From: Pseudoalteromonas neustonica
GTDB taxonomy: Bacteria > Pseudomonadota > Gammaproteobacteria > Enterobacterales > Alteromonadaceae
Length of the DNA: 64,000 nt
Direction: 5' to 3'
Assembly (NCBI RefSeq): GCF_001653135.1
Contig: NZ_BDDS01000003.1
Span: forward strand, 310,001 to 374,000
Shown: one piece after another, positions 54,302-63,699 of the stretch
How positions within the stretch are numbered: position 1 is the first letter of the stretch
Layout: each line of letters opens with the position of its first letter
Program-made: the position numbers and the translations under genes
The notes under the pieces: generated by a model
Seen by the model: only the letters and a program-made list of their open reading frames with translations
The model's database searches: none
Told to the model about the DNA's origin: nothing

Positions 54302-55386
54302 TGAGTAGTAACCCTTTATTACCCGCAAATATCGATGCATTAGCAGCGTATAGCTCGGCAAAAAGCGAAAAACTAACCGGCACAACGTGGTTAAATGCTA
54401 ACGAAAGCCCATATGTTAAAAATATTGATATTACTATTAGTGACTTAAATCGCTATCCAGATCCACAACCAACAAGCGTTATCAATCGCTATGGCGAGTA
54501 TGCAAAGCTCAACGCCGATCAAGTATTAATGACCCGTGGAGCAGATGAAGGCATTGAGTTGCTGGTTCGCACTTATTGCCAACCAGCGACAGATTCAGTT
54601 GCTTTATTTTTACCAACTTATGGTATGTATAAAGTAACCGCCGATACCCATAATGTCGCGATTAATGGATTAAGCCAAGCACTGCTATTAGAAGGCTCAG
54701 TTGATGAAATAATCACAGCTGTTGGTAACAGTAAACTAGTGTTTATTTGTAACCCCAATAACCCAACAGGCAGCATAACGCCGCTTGATAAAATCAAAGC
54801 TATTGCCACAGCACTTGCAAATAAAGCATTGGTTATTATTGATGAAGCCTATATTGAGTTTTGCCCAGAGCAAACCGCAAGCAGCCTTATTAATGAATTT
54901 GCCAACGTGGTTGTATTGCGTACACTTTCTAAAGCCTTTGCGTTAGCTGGCCTGCGAACAGGCTTTACCCTTGCACAAGAGTCAGTACTAGCACCTATTC
55001 GCAAAGTCATTGCGCCGTATCCGGTATCAACGGTCGTCGCAAGCATTGCTGCGAGTGCTCTAAGCCCAGATGCAATTACTTCAATGCGTCGCCAAGTAAG
55101 TATTCTAAATGCGCTCAAAATAAAACTAAAGCAGTGGTTAGAAGCATCCCCTGCTGTATTAAAAGTATTAAGCGGCGAAGGTAACTTTGTAACGCTAAAA
55201 CTAGCTAACAAAAACAGCTTTAATATTGCCCTTGAGCAAGGCCTAGTAATGCGTTCATTTACTTTGTACGGCGAAAACGACTGGCTGCGCATTTCAATCG
55301 GTAGTGAACAAGAATTAGAACAAGTAAAAAGTTGGTTAGATGGGCTTAGCCAATCAGCCACGCTAAAAGAGCAGGAAGTATCATGA
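54301..55386 (+). CDS. hisC: Histidinol-phosphate aminotransferase
   Basis: 361 aa PLP enzyme. LNANESPYVKNI, RGADEGIELLVRTYC, FICNPNNPTGSITPL, IDEAYIEFCPEQT and the PLP Lys in LRTLSKAFALAGLRTGF. Overlaps hisD (1 nt) and hisB (4 nt). Confidence 0.97.
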   Translation: MSSNPLLPANIDALAAYSSAKSEKLTGTTWLNANESPYVKNIDITISDLNRYPDPQPTSVINRYGEYAKLNADQVLMTRGADEGIELLVRTYCQPATDSVALFLPTYGMYKVTADTHNVAINGLSQALLLEGSVDEIITAVGNSKLVFICNPNNPTGSITPLDKIKAIATALANKALVIIDEAYIEFCPEQTASSLINEFANVVVLRTLSKAFALAGLRTGFTLAQESVLAPIRKVIAPYPVSTVVASIAASALSPDAITSMRRQVSILNALKIKLKQWLEASPAVLKVLSGEGNFVTLKLANKNSFNIALEQGLVMRSFTLYGENDWLRISIGSEQELEQVKSWLDGLSQSATLKEQEVS

Positions 55387-56444
55387 GCAACCCTTATTTA
55401 TTTATCGACCGTGACGGCACTATCATTGCCGAGCCAATTACCGACAAGCAAGTAGACAGCCTAGAAAAATTAGAGTTTTTACCCAATGTGATCCCTGCCC
55501 TATTGCAGTTGCAAGGTGCGGGTTACCGTTTAGTAATGGTGTCGAACCAAGATGGTTTAGGCACTGACAGCTTTCCAACAGCTGACTTTGATATTGCCCA
55601 AGATAAAATGATGGATATTTTGTCTAGCCAAGGCATTAAATTTGACGAGGTATTAATTTGCCCTCACTTTGATGAGCAAAACTGTGATTGCCGTAAACCT
55701 AAAACAGGCTTGTTAACACAGCTTATGCGTTCAGGCAAAGTTGATTTAGGCCGTTCATTTGTGATTGGCGACCGTCAAACTGATATTGGCCTTGCGCAAA
55801 ACTTATGTTGCGAAGGTATTTTGTACGACGGTGATTGGAACGCGATTGTTACCAAGCTGACGACAGCAGATCGTAAAGGCCGTATTACTCGTAACACCAA
55901 AGAGACGCAAGTTGATGTAAAAATCAATTTAGATCAAAACAAAAATGGTGAGATCAGCACCGGCCTTGGCTTTTTTGATCACATGCTTGACCAAATTCGC
56001 ACGCACGCCAATATTGGCCTTGATATTCAAGCCAGTGGTGATTTACACATCGACGAGCATCACTTAGTTGAAGATATTGGCATCGCGCTAGGTTTGGCAC
56101 TTAAACAAGCGCTTGGCACTAAATCGCAAATTGCCCGCTATGGTTTTGCCCTGCCTATGGATGAATGCAAAGCAGAGGCACAAATTGATTTATCAGGGCG
56201 TGCGTCTTTTGTTTTAAACGCGAACTTTAGCCGTGAAAAAGCCGGTGATTTAGACGTACAAATGGTTGAGCACTTTTTCAAAAGCTTAAGTGACAATGCT
56301 GCAATTAGCTTAATATTGTCAGTAAGCGACGGTAACTGTCATCACCAAGTGGAAGGTTTATTTAAAGCATTCTCTCGTGCCTTGCGCATGGCTGTTGCGG
56401 CCGACGCCAGTCAACAAACTGCCAGCTCTAAAGGATGCTTATGA
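55383..56444 (+). CDS. hisB: Bifunctional histidinol-phosphatase / imidazoleglycerol-phosphate dehydratase
   Basis: 353 aa fusion. N-terminal HAD phosphatase (FIDRDGTIIAEP, MVSNQDGLGTD, zinc loop CPHFDEQNCDCRKP) and C-terminal dehydratase (GLGFFDHMLDQI, DLHIDEHHLVEDIGIALG, DGNCHHQVEGLFKAFSRAL). The fused arrangement is typical of Gammaproteobacteria. Confidence 0.97.
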   Translation: MSNPYLFIDRDGTIIAEPITDKQVDSLEKLEFLPNVIPALLQLQGAGYRLVMVSNQDGLGTDSFPTADFDIAQDKMMDILSSQGIKFDEVLICPHFDEQNCDCRKPKTGLLTQLMRSGKVDLGRSFVIGDRQTDIGLAQNLCCEGILYDGDWNAIVTKLTTADRKGRITRNTKETQVDVKINLDQNKNGEISTGLGFFDHMLDQIRTHANIGLDIQASGDLHIDEHHLVEDIGIALGLALKQALGTKSQIARYGFALPMDECKAEAQIDLSGRASFVLNANFSREKAGDLDVQMVEHFFKSLSDNAAISLILSVSDGNCHHQVEGLFKAFSRALRMAVAADASQQTASSKGCL

Positions 56445-57031
56445 TTGCCATAATTAATACCGGTTGTGCCAATATAAACTCGGTACGCTTTGCGTTTGAA
56501 CGCCTTGGCCAAACACCCGAGGTGATCACATCCCCTGAGCAGCTTAAAAACTTTGAACGCGCTATTTTACCCGGTGTTGGTCATGCGTCAGTTGCTATGA
56601 AACGCCTTATTGAAGGTGGTTGGCAAGAAGCTATTAACGACTACCAACGCCCATTGATGGGGATTTGTTTAGGCATGCAATTACTCTGTGAGAGCACTGA
56701 AGAAGGTAATGTGCAGTGCTTGGGTAAAATCCCTGGGCAAGTGAAAGCCCTTGATGTAGGCAGCTTAACCTCACCACACATGGGTTGGAATAATCTTATG
56801 GTTAACCGCGGGCATGCCTTAACTAAAGGCCTTGATATAAACGACCAAGTGTATTTTGTACACAGTTTTGCGCATACAGTGAATGATGCCACGCTAGTAA
56901 GCGGCGAATACGGGCAAACTTTTTCAGCCATTGTTGCCAACGATAACTATGCGGGTATGCAATTTCACCCAGAGCGCAGCGCAAAAGTCGGCACCCGTTT
57001 ATTACAAAACTTTTTAGACTGGCAAGTTTAG
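56441..57031 (+). CDS. hisH: Imidazole glycerol phosphate synthase, glutaminase subunit
   Basis: 196 aa class-I glutamine amidotransferase with catalytic triad Cys in MGICLGMQLLCE, His-Glu in QFHPERSAKVG; supplies ammonia to HisF. The ATG at 56441 overlaps the hisB stop (ATGA) with AAGG 6 nt upstream; an ATG two codons earlier is less well placed. Confidence 0.96.
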   Translation: MIAIINTGCANINSVRFAFERLGQTPEVITSPEQLKNFERAILPGVGHASVAMKRLIEGGWQEAINDYQRPLMGICLGMQLLCESTEEGNVQCLGKIPGQVKALDVGSLTSPHMGWNNLMVNRGHALTKGLDINDQVYFVHSFAHTVNDATLVSGEYGQTFSAIVANDNYAGMQFHPERSAKVGTRLLQNFLDWQV

Positions 57032-57057
57032 TCAACAAATTATAAAGAGAATTTAAC

Positions 57058-57792
57058 GTGATTATTCCAGCATTAGATGTATTACAAAATCAAATCGTGC
57101 GCTTATATCAAGGTAAATACGATACCGCACAGTTTTACCCGTTTGAGCTTGGCGCTCGCTTACAAGAATACGCACAAAGCGGCGCAGGTAAATTACACCT
57201 TGTTGATTTAGAAGGCGCACGGGATCCAGACAAAAAACAATGGCAACACATTCAAGCAGCCACTAAAGCACTAAATGTGCCGTATCAAGTTGGCGGCGGC
57301 ATTCGTACTGAACAAGACGTAAGCGACTGGCTTAAAGCCGGTGCCAACCAAGTTGTAATTGGCTCTATGGCAGTTGAAAAACGCGATGAAGTAAAAGGCT
57401 GGATTGAAAAATTTGGCGCACAGCATTTTGTTATCGCCCTTGATGTAAATAAAACAGACAGCGGCTGGGCCCCTGCCACTCACGGTTGGTTAAGTGAATC
57501 TGAATTTGGCTTATTTGAGCTAGTGGACTTTTATGTTGCACTTGGCGTTATTGATTTTTTGTGTACGGACATCAGCAAGGACGGCACTATGACCGGCCCT
57601 TCATTTGCTTTGTACCAAGATTTAGCAAAGCACAACAGCGACATTAAAGTACAAGCTTCTGGCGGCGTAAGTTCACTCGATGACATTAAAAAGCTTAAAG
57701 AGCTAGGCGTAGGCGGTGTTATTTTAGGTAAGTCATTGCTCGATGGCGCATTTAATGTTGAGGAGGCGTTGGCATGTTATCAAAACGCATAA
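57058..57792 (+). CDS. hisA: Phosphoribosylformimino-AICAR-P isomerase
   Basis: 244 aa half-barrel-duplication TIM barrel. [19 protein letters not shown] (catalytic Asp), [25 protein letters not shown] (second catalytic Asp), [12 protein letters not shown] (phosphate loop), [13 protein letters not shown]. Overlaps hisF by 19 nt. Confidence 0.97.
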   Translation: MIIPALDVLQNQIVRLYQGKYDTAQFYPFELGARLQEYAQSGAGKLHLVDLEGARDPDKKQWQHIQAATKALNVPYQVGGGIRTEQDVSDWLKAGANQVVIGSMAVEKRDEVKGWIEKFGAQHFVIALDVNKTDSGWAPATHGWLSESEFGLFELVDFYVALGVIDFLCTDISKDGTMTGPSFALYQDLAKHNSDIKVQASGGVSSLDDIKKLKELGVGGVILGKSLLDGAFNVEEALACYQNA

Positions 57793-58553
57793 TCCCGTGT
57801 TTAGACGTTAAAGACGGCCAAGTCGTTAAAGGCGTTAAATTTAAAGGTCACGAAGTCGTTGGTGATATATTAACAATGGCTAAAGCGTATAGCGAAGCCG
57901 GTGCTGACGAACTCGTATTTTATGAAATTAGCGCAAGTGTTGAAAAACGCCTACTCGATGTAAATTGGGTCGAAAGCATTGCCCGTCATATCGACATTCC
58001 ATTTTGTGTAGCCGGTGGTATTAAATCGGTCGCCGATGCTGCACGCGTGCTAGAGCGCGGCGCAGATAAAATCAGTATCAACAGCCCTGCTATAGCACGC
58101 CCTGAACTTATCAAAGAGTTACATGATGAGTTTGGTAAGCAATGTGTGGTCGTCGGTATTGATAGCTTTTATGATGACGTAACTGGCGAGTATTTAGTGT
58201 ATCAGCTAACTGGCGATCCCAATGCATCAAGCCGTACACGCTACAAAACGCAGGAATGGGTTAAACGCGTGCAGGACTTAGGCGCAGGCGAAATTGTACT
58301 CAACTGCATGAACCAAGATGGCGTGCGTAACGGCTACGATAACGAGCAACTATCTAAAATGCGCGCTTTGTGTGATATTCCACTGATTGCCTCTGGCGGC
58401 GCGGGCAGCATGCAAGATTTTGTTGATGTATTTAAACAAAGCCAAGTAGATGGCGCACTCGCTGCGAGTGTTTTTCACAAAAACGTGATCAACATTGGCG
58501 AATTAAAACAGTATTTAACAGATAACCAAGTGGCGGCGCGTTTATGCAACTAA
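57774..58553 (+). CDS. hisF: Imidazole glycerol phosphate synthase, cyclase subunit
   Basis: 259 aa TIM barrel. [54 protein letters not shown] (Asp catalytic), [13 protein letters not shown]. Strong GAGGAGG ribosome site inside hisA. Overlaps hisIE by 10 nt. Confidence 0.97.
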   Translation: MLSKRIIPCLDVKDGQVVKGVKFKGHEVVGDILTMAKAYSEAGADELVFYEISASVEKRLLDVNWVESIARHIDIPFCVAGGIKSVADAARVLERGADKISINSPAIARPELIKELHDEFGKQCVVVGIDSFYDDVTGEYLVYQLTGDPNASSRTRYKTQEWVKRVQDLGAGEIVLNCMNQDGVRNGYDNEQLSKMRALCDIPLIASGGAGSMQDFVDVFKQSQVDGALAASVFHKNVINIGELKQYLTDNQVAARLCN

Positions 58554-59158
58554 CTAAAGAAAACCTCACTCAAGTCGACTTCGCGAAAAGCGAGCTGATC
58601 CCAGCCATAATTCAAGATGCCCGTACTGGGGTTATTTTAATGCAAGGGTTTATGAATCAAGAGTCCCTTGAGGTCACCTTTGAAAAGCAAAAAGTGACCT
58701 TTTATTCACGTTCAAAAAACCGTTTATGGACGAAGGGTGAAACCTCTGAGAATTACTTAGAAGTAGTGTCGGTCCATACAGATTGCGATTACGATTCAAT
58801 ATTAGTGCTCGCCAACCCACTTGGCCCAACCTGTCATTTAGGCACGCAAAGTTGTTTTGGTGATGCCGCTAAACCAAGCTTGAGCTTTCTAGCACAACTT
58901 GAACAAGTGATTGTAGAGCGTAAAAACGACGACCCTGAAAAAAGCTACACAGCGTCACTTTTTGCTAAAGACTTAAGCCGTAGCTGCCAAAAAGTCGGTG
59001 AAGAAGGTGTAGAAGTTGCTCTAGCCGCAATGAAACACGACAACGACGAGCTAACGAATGAATCAGCCGATTTGTTGTATCACTTAATCGTGTTACTACA
59101 GCGTCAAGGCCTTGAGCTGAAAGACGTGGTAGAATGCCTACAAGGCCGTCATAAATAA
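58544..59158 (+). CDS. hisIE: Bifunctional PR-AMP cyclohydrolase / PR-ATP pyrophosphatase
   Basis: 204 aa fusion. Cyclohydrolase domain (~1-115: [33 protein letters not shown], zinc ligands HTDCDYDS and [12 protein letters not shown]) and pyrophosphatase domain (~115-204: [29 protein letters not shown]). Last gene of the operon. Confidence 0.97.
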   Translation: MQLTKENLTQVDFAKSELIPAIIQDARTGVILMQGFMNQESLEVTFEKQKVTFYSRSKNRLWTKGETSENYLEVVSVHTDCDYDSILVLANPLGPTCHLGTQSCFGDAAKPSLSFLAQLEQVIVERKNDDPEKSYTASLFAKDLSRSCQKVGEEGVEVALAAMKHDNDELTNESADLLYHLIVLLQRQGLELKDVVECLQGRHK

Positions 59159-59484
59159 GTTTATCTATAGTTGTTTATTAAGCTATGAGTTTTTAACAAA
59201 GGATAAAAACACACAGATATTAGCATTCTTTACTCAATCCAAATACATTGACTTGCTAAATGCTTAAGTCGCATTAACTGAGTTCATATTTTGACTCAAT
59301 TATTTATTGTTCTCTTAACTAGTTTGACGTAAAATTTGATTTGATCAACCTCTCGGCTCCGCTTTATATATCAATAAAATGAAGCCGGAGGTTGTGAAAT
59401 TAAAAAATCACTTTTCATGCTTTAGCTACAAATAAATAATAATTTCTGTAGGTTTTAGATAATTAAGTTTAAAGCGTAATTTAT
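59159..59484. other. his operon downstream spacer with inverted repeat
   Basis: 326 nt without genes. Holds the inverted repeat CAACCTCtCGGCT / AGCCGGAGGTTG (59346-59394) with one bulge and a 24-nt loop. No T-run, so not a classic terminator; I see no better terminator for his. Confidence 0.55.
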
Positions 59485-61272
59485 CTAAGGTATTAAAATT
59501 AAAGCCTTTGGATCTAAGGTAATATGATCATGGTTATTATGAACATTATTAAACTTCATTTTATTACTTGGTTCCCAGCTCCCTAAGCCAGTTTCGAGTA
59601 CCTTTGTAGCAATAGTTAAATTACCATTTATCATAAGGCTATATAACCAACCGGCTGACAGTTCACCATATTTAGAACCATAACCAGAATATAAACGTTG
59701 CACCTCTGACACTGTTGATAGTGCATCTAAGCCAGCCCTTTGATTACTTACCCATATTTTAACTATATCTAAGTGCTTTTGTTCATCCGACACCATTGTG
59801 TTTCCAACAAAATAATTACTCACAGCCCTTTGCAAACGATTGTAGTTTTCCTGACCACTTTTATTATCCAACTCCGTAAATTGAAAGGTGTCTATATCTG
59901 TACCATATTTATGACTTTTATGGCCGATGTTACGCCCATGCTCACCTGATATATCGTTTACTCGTGTAATAAGACTGAAGTTATTTTCCAGCCAAGCATA
60001 AGCTCCTTTTGATGACCAATCGTCTCCGCCTTTGTCACGAGTCCAACCAAAACGTTTAACTTTTTCAGGCATCGCCCAAAGTGCTGTATGTGCTCCTGAC
60101 AATAACTGAGAATTTACTTCTTGATTATCATGAAAGCCATTGACTATAAATTGATATTTAAAATTTCGAAATCGTGCTTCTGTTAAGTTACTTTTATTCC
60201 CTTCTAGTTTGAATGTTACTGGTACTCTGTATACATCACCACCTAAATTTATAACTTCTTTAGACATAAAATCATAAGAATTAACTAGAATTGGAGTGCT
60301 AATAGATTCTGGTGGCATTAGATAAACGTCAATGGAAGACAGAACAGTATTTTCTGCTTTAGAGATCGTTAAATCATAACTCCTGTTAAATACATTCTTG
60401 TTTCCTAACTTAGGAATTGACACTATTTCACTTGGGTACTTTATCTTACCACTTGATGAAATGCTTTTGACTTTTACTAACTTAATTTTCGGGTAATTAA
60501 TAGAAGCAAGGACCATACTCCACCTACAATTTGAGCCATAACTTCCACTCCTTCCTATATCCACTTTTATTTTGAACGTTCTATTTTTAGGATTAATGTG
60601 TGAAACATTAAAAACCTCAGAAATAATAGCCCTAGAAGCACCATCAGGATTAGGTTTTAAAATAGGGCCAAGATAAAGTTGTGAGTATATTCCTCTTTTC
60701 TGCGCATAATAAAATGATCCATTATTGTTTTGCAAAGATAGTTCCCATGAATCATTCCATTGCCCTAAACAAACATCATGTCCAAAATATTGCCACATAT
60801 TTGTCGAGACGCTGTAAGTTAGATTAAATGACTCAACGCCATCCGGAAGGGTAAACTCATATTCTTTATCCCAAAGCTGATATCGAGTAAAAACACCAAT
60901 CATTTTTGCATTTTTATTATTGCTAGTATCAGTAGCCAGTATGTTTTGACCTTCAATATTTTTCAAAAATAAATCTTGAGCTAATTGATAATCATCAAGA
61001 GTAGTTGCATCTGAAAAAGATTGGTTATTTATTTCTGAACTATTTATTTTCTTAGTCAACGGTATTAAGACGTCAAAATAATCGGATAATGTTGCATTTT
61101 TCGCATATGAAAAATATCGTAAGCTCACCATTGTATTTTCATTTAATTCAAATTGAGCGAACGTTCGATAATAATCCCCTGTAGGGTGTTCTATTTTACC
61201 ATTCACTTGCCACAACCCTAGTTCCAATTCTGGAATAACAATATTACCTTGCGAATCAGGGCTTAATGACAA
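59485..61272 (-). CDS. C-terminal part of a split secreted LAS-metallopeptidase-like protein
   Basis: 595 aa from a TTG at 61272 that has no ribosome site and lies 17 nt inside the upstream gene, in the +1 frame. It begins mid-domain (LSPDSQGNIVIPELELGLWQ), so most likely this is the continuation of 61256-62332 after a frameshift. Beta-sandwich-like regions fill ~1-400. The C-terminus (~430-595) has IGHKSHKYGTDID, giving H454-x6-D461, and NNHDHITL, giving H581-x-H583: the zinc-ligand pattern of the LAS group (MepA D,D-endopeptidase, lysostaphin-type). Murein or cell-wall peptide hydrolysis is therefore possible, not proven. Other Cys: CLGQW, NCRW. Confidence 0.65.
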   Translation of the reverse strand: MSLSPDSQGNIVIPELELGLWQVNGKIEHPTGDYYRTFAQFELNENTMVSLRYFSYAKNATLSDYFDVLIPLTKKINSSEINNQSFSDATTLDDYQLAQDLFLKNIEGQNILATDTSNNKNAKMIGVFTRYQLWDKEYEFTLPDGVESFNLTYSVSTNMWQYFGHDVCLGQWNDSWELSLQNNNGSFYYAQKRGIYSQLYLGPILKPNPDGASRAIISEVFNVSHINPKNRTFKIKVDIGRSGSYGSNCRWSMVLASINYPKIKLVKVKSISSSGKIKYPSEIVSIPKLGNKNVFNRSYDLTISKAENTVLSSIDVYLMPPESISTPILVNSYDFMSKEVINLGGDVYRVPVTFKLEGNKSNLTEARFRNFKYQFIVNGFHDNQEVNSQLLSGAHTALWAMPEKVKRFGWTRDKGGDDWSSKGAYAWLENNFSLITRVNDISGEHGRNIGHKSHKYGTDIDTFQFTELDNKSGQENYNRLQRAVSNYFVGNTMVSDEQKHLDIVKIWVSNQRAGLDALSTVSEVQRLYSGYGSKYGELSAGWLYSLMINGNLTIATKVLETGLGSWEPSNKMKFNNVHNNHDHITLDPKALILIP

Positions 61273-62332
61273 CTTTGTTTTCGTTTGTGACTGCTAGTGT
61301 GATATCTTCAATATTGATAAGTTGACTTAGATTCACTGGGATAGTTATCTTCAACGTTAATTGTGCTGATTGGTAAAAGAAAGAGACACATCGTGACGGA
61401 AACTGGTGATAATCATTTGATGTTGTGAAGCATATTTCCAACGGCCCCTGATCAAGCTCTTTGAGTTTGGTGTAAAATTCATTTGTTTTATTAATACGAA
61501 TCACATTATCTTTCAAACTAAAATACTCAGTAACATCGTGCGTGCCAAGTAAATAATTCGCAGGTTTGCTCAATATTACACTTTCAAGGTACTGAGACCT
61601 GAGTTGGTGACCTAAAGAGTCCTCAAAATATAGTTCCAATGGCTGGCTATCGTTTAAATGCTGAGGAAACCCTATTAGTTGTGAATCTTCATAATGCAGG
61701 TTCGATTCATTTAACTCAAATATATAGTCATAGTGTTGACCTTGCTCCATAGCCGTTTTGAATGCATAGCCCTTATAAGCAATGATTACCTCTTTAGCGC
61801 CAGAGCTAAGTTTAAATGTTGTATTAAGCAACCCTTTTTCATTAGTTGTACCTACATAAACATTATCAATTAAGATAGGTATTTCAGCATATGGCATTGC
61901 ACTATCATGATCATAAACAGTTTTAAATGATAGTTTAACATCATTATTTTTGGGTATACCATAGGTAAAGCTTTGCCAGCTTTCATAGTGTGTTGAACCT
62001 TTAGGGCAGGTAATTAAATTCAATGGACAATTATTTATATTCCACTGTGTAGCGACAAAGTAGTGCTTCTCAAACATGACTACATCGCCAAATTGATAAG
62101 CTGTTTTAATTTGCCAGTCCATTGCGGTATCTACTGGTATTTCAAACCAAGCACTGTTAGCTATATCAAACCCTTTTACCCAATGCTTTGCGATAAACAA
62201 CCTATTTTCGAATTGGCAAATGTCCCCACTTTTATAGTTTTTTTCAGACAGACAATCATTCGGAAGTTGACTTGCAAAGATATTGCAGATGGATAGACAT
62301 AGTAATATTAATACCATCTTGATTAAATTCAT
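61256..62332 (-). CDS. N-terminal part of the split protein: signal peptide and carbohydrate-binding-like modules
   Basis: 358 aa. Signal peptide (MNLIKMVLILLCLSICNIFA), then two aromatic-rich modules of the CBM5/12 chitin-binding type (CLSEKNYKSGDICQFENRLF .. AWFEI; WQIKTAYQFGDVVMFEKHYF .. YESWQSF), an Ig-like/carboxypeptidase-regulatory module (YAEIPILIDNVYVGTTNEKG) and further beta strands. It ends NENKVVIKP with a premature stop; the other frame continues smoothly. Whole unit about 950 aa if restored. Confidence 0.7.
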   Translation of the reverse strand: MNLIKMVLILLCLSICNIFASQLPNDCLSEKNYKSGDICQFENRLFIAKHWVKGFDIANSAWFEIPVDTAMDWQIKTAYQFGDVVMFEKHYFVATQWNINNCPLNLITCPKGSTHYESWQSFTYGIPKNNDVKLSFKTVYDHDSAMPYAEIPILIDNVYVGTTNEKGLLNTTFKLSSGAKEVIIAYKGYAFKTAMEQGQHYDYIFELNESNLHYEDSQLIGFPQHLNDSQPLELYFEDSLGHQLRSQYLESVILSKPANYLLGTHDVTEYFSLKDNVIRINKTNEFYTKLKELDQGPLEICFTTSNDYHQFPSRCVSFFYQSAQLTLKITIPVNLSQLINIEDITLAVTNENKVVIKP

Positions 62333-62729
62333 TGATTCATCCTTAAAATTTTAGCAATAATCATATACTTTATAGAGTAAGTGCCGCTCTGAGTATTGCA
62401 CATTTACTATCGGTTATATTGTTCAGTATGATTCCCCTACATGTATATACAGTATAAAAATCCAGCTATCTATAAATTAATTTACCCAAAAAAGCAACGG
62501 GAAAGTTTCAAAATAAAGCTTTAGCTAAGCACATTTAAATAAGCTAGCACTAGAGAGACCTTTAAACTGCTCAGCACCTGCTCATCTTCCATTTACAAAT
62601 ATCAGTTAAATTCTAATTACCAGATTTAAAGGTAAAATAAGAGTGACTAAAAATAATTGACTTCGCTTTAAACCTTTCTAGCGCTTTGTGCGACTAAACT
62701 AAAAACATGACAAGAATAGAAAGGGAATA
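62333..62729. other. Intergenic stretch without recognised features
   Basis: 397 nt of A+T-rich sequence between divergent genes. I see no ORF, RNA or clear operator; presumably it holds both promoters. Confidence 0.5.
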
Positions 62730-63476
62730 ATGATGATTAATATATTTACACGACTTACTCTAATCAGTGCCGTACTCGTATCAACTCAAGCTTTTGCTTG
62801 GAATAACGATATGACATTACAGAACACAAAACAGCTGACACTTGATGCGCAGTCGCTAACGGCATTAAAGGTAGAGGCAGGATCAGGTTTTTTAAATATA
62901 GTGGGCAGTGATACAACTGCAATCACTGTAAAAGCTGAAATTTACCAATATGAAGCGCACGACAATTACTGCCTTAATTTAGCTAACAAAGGCACAACAG
63001 CACAGCTCACTGCAAATAATTGTAATAGTAATAGTAATAATGACCAGCAAACACGCATTGACTTAACAGTGGCATTACCGAAAACATTTAGCCTGGATAT
63101 TACCGACGGCTCAGGCGCGATTTTAATTGAGAATACGGCTGCAACAAAAATTCATGATGGCTCTGGCGCAATAAATGTTGACACTATTAAAGGTGACTTA
63201 ATCATTGAGGATGGATCCGGTGGCATTACTGTCAACAATGTCAGCGGCACGGTGGATATACATGACGGTTCAGGAAGTATTGATTTAACTAATACCCTTA
63301 GTGATGTAAAGGTTCATGATGGCTCTGGCAATATCAATATTGAAAATGTGGATGGCGATGTGTCGGTAACCGATGGATCAGGTGGAATTTATGTTGATAC
63401 AGCAGCAAGCTTCACTTTAGTTGCTGACGGCTCCGGTCGTGTTAAAATAAAAAATGTACAAAAGCAAACACTTTAA
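62730..63476 (+). CDS. Secreted DGSG-repeat protein (DUF4097-like putative adhesin)
   Basis: 248 aa. Signal peptide (ending STQAFA), a head domain (~25-120) and a C-terminal part with seven DGSG motifs at an almost exact 18-residue period (IHDGSGAINV, IEDGSGGITV, IHDGSGSIDL, VHDGSGNINI and others). This periodicity fits a parallel beta-helix/solenoid with one coil per repeat, as in DUF4097/DUF2807 proteins. No catalytic motif. ATG-ATG start; either Met possible. Confidence 0.8.
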   Translation: MMINIFTRLTLISAVLVSTQAFAWNNDMTLQNTKQLTLDAQSLTALKVEAGSGFLNIVGSDTTAITVKAEIYQYEAHDNYCLNLANKGTTAQLTANNCNSNSNNDQQTRIDLTVALPKTFSLDITDGSGAILIENTAATKIHDGSGAINVDTIKGDLIIEDGSGGITVNNVSGTVDIHDGSGSIDLTNTLSDVKVHDGSGNINIENVDGDVSVTDGSGGIYVDTAASFTLVADGSGRVKIKNVQKQTL

Positions 63477-63511
63477 CGTTTATTTACGCAATGACTTTGT
63501 TTAAGTAATGA

Positions 63512-63555
63512 TAGTGCTCAGCACTGGGGCATGTAATTTCCAGTACTGAGTACTG
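63512..63555. repeat. Long imperfect inverted repeat
   Basis: AGTGCTCAGCACTGG and CCAGTACTGAGTACT pair over ~15 bp with mismatches around a 14-nt loop, 35 nt after the DGSG protein. Possibly a terminator remnant. Confidence 0.45.
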
Positions 63556-63699
63556 ATATACCCAACAATTCTCAATAACCCATTTGATAAAAAATCAAAC
63601 CGCCCTTTTATTTTCACCTCTTTCATAGCATTTTTTCAAGCCCTTAGGTATCCTTAACATCACTTCGAAGGATTAGCTATTACAAAAGGATAGCGCATT

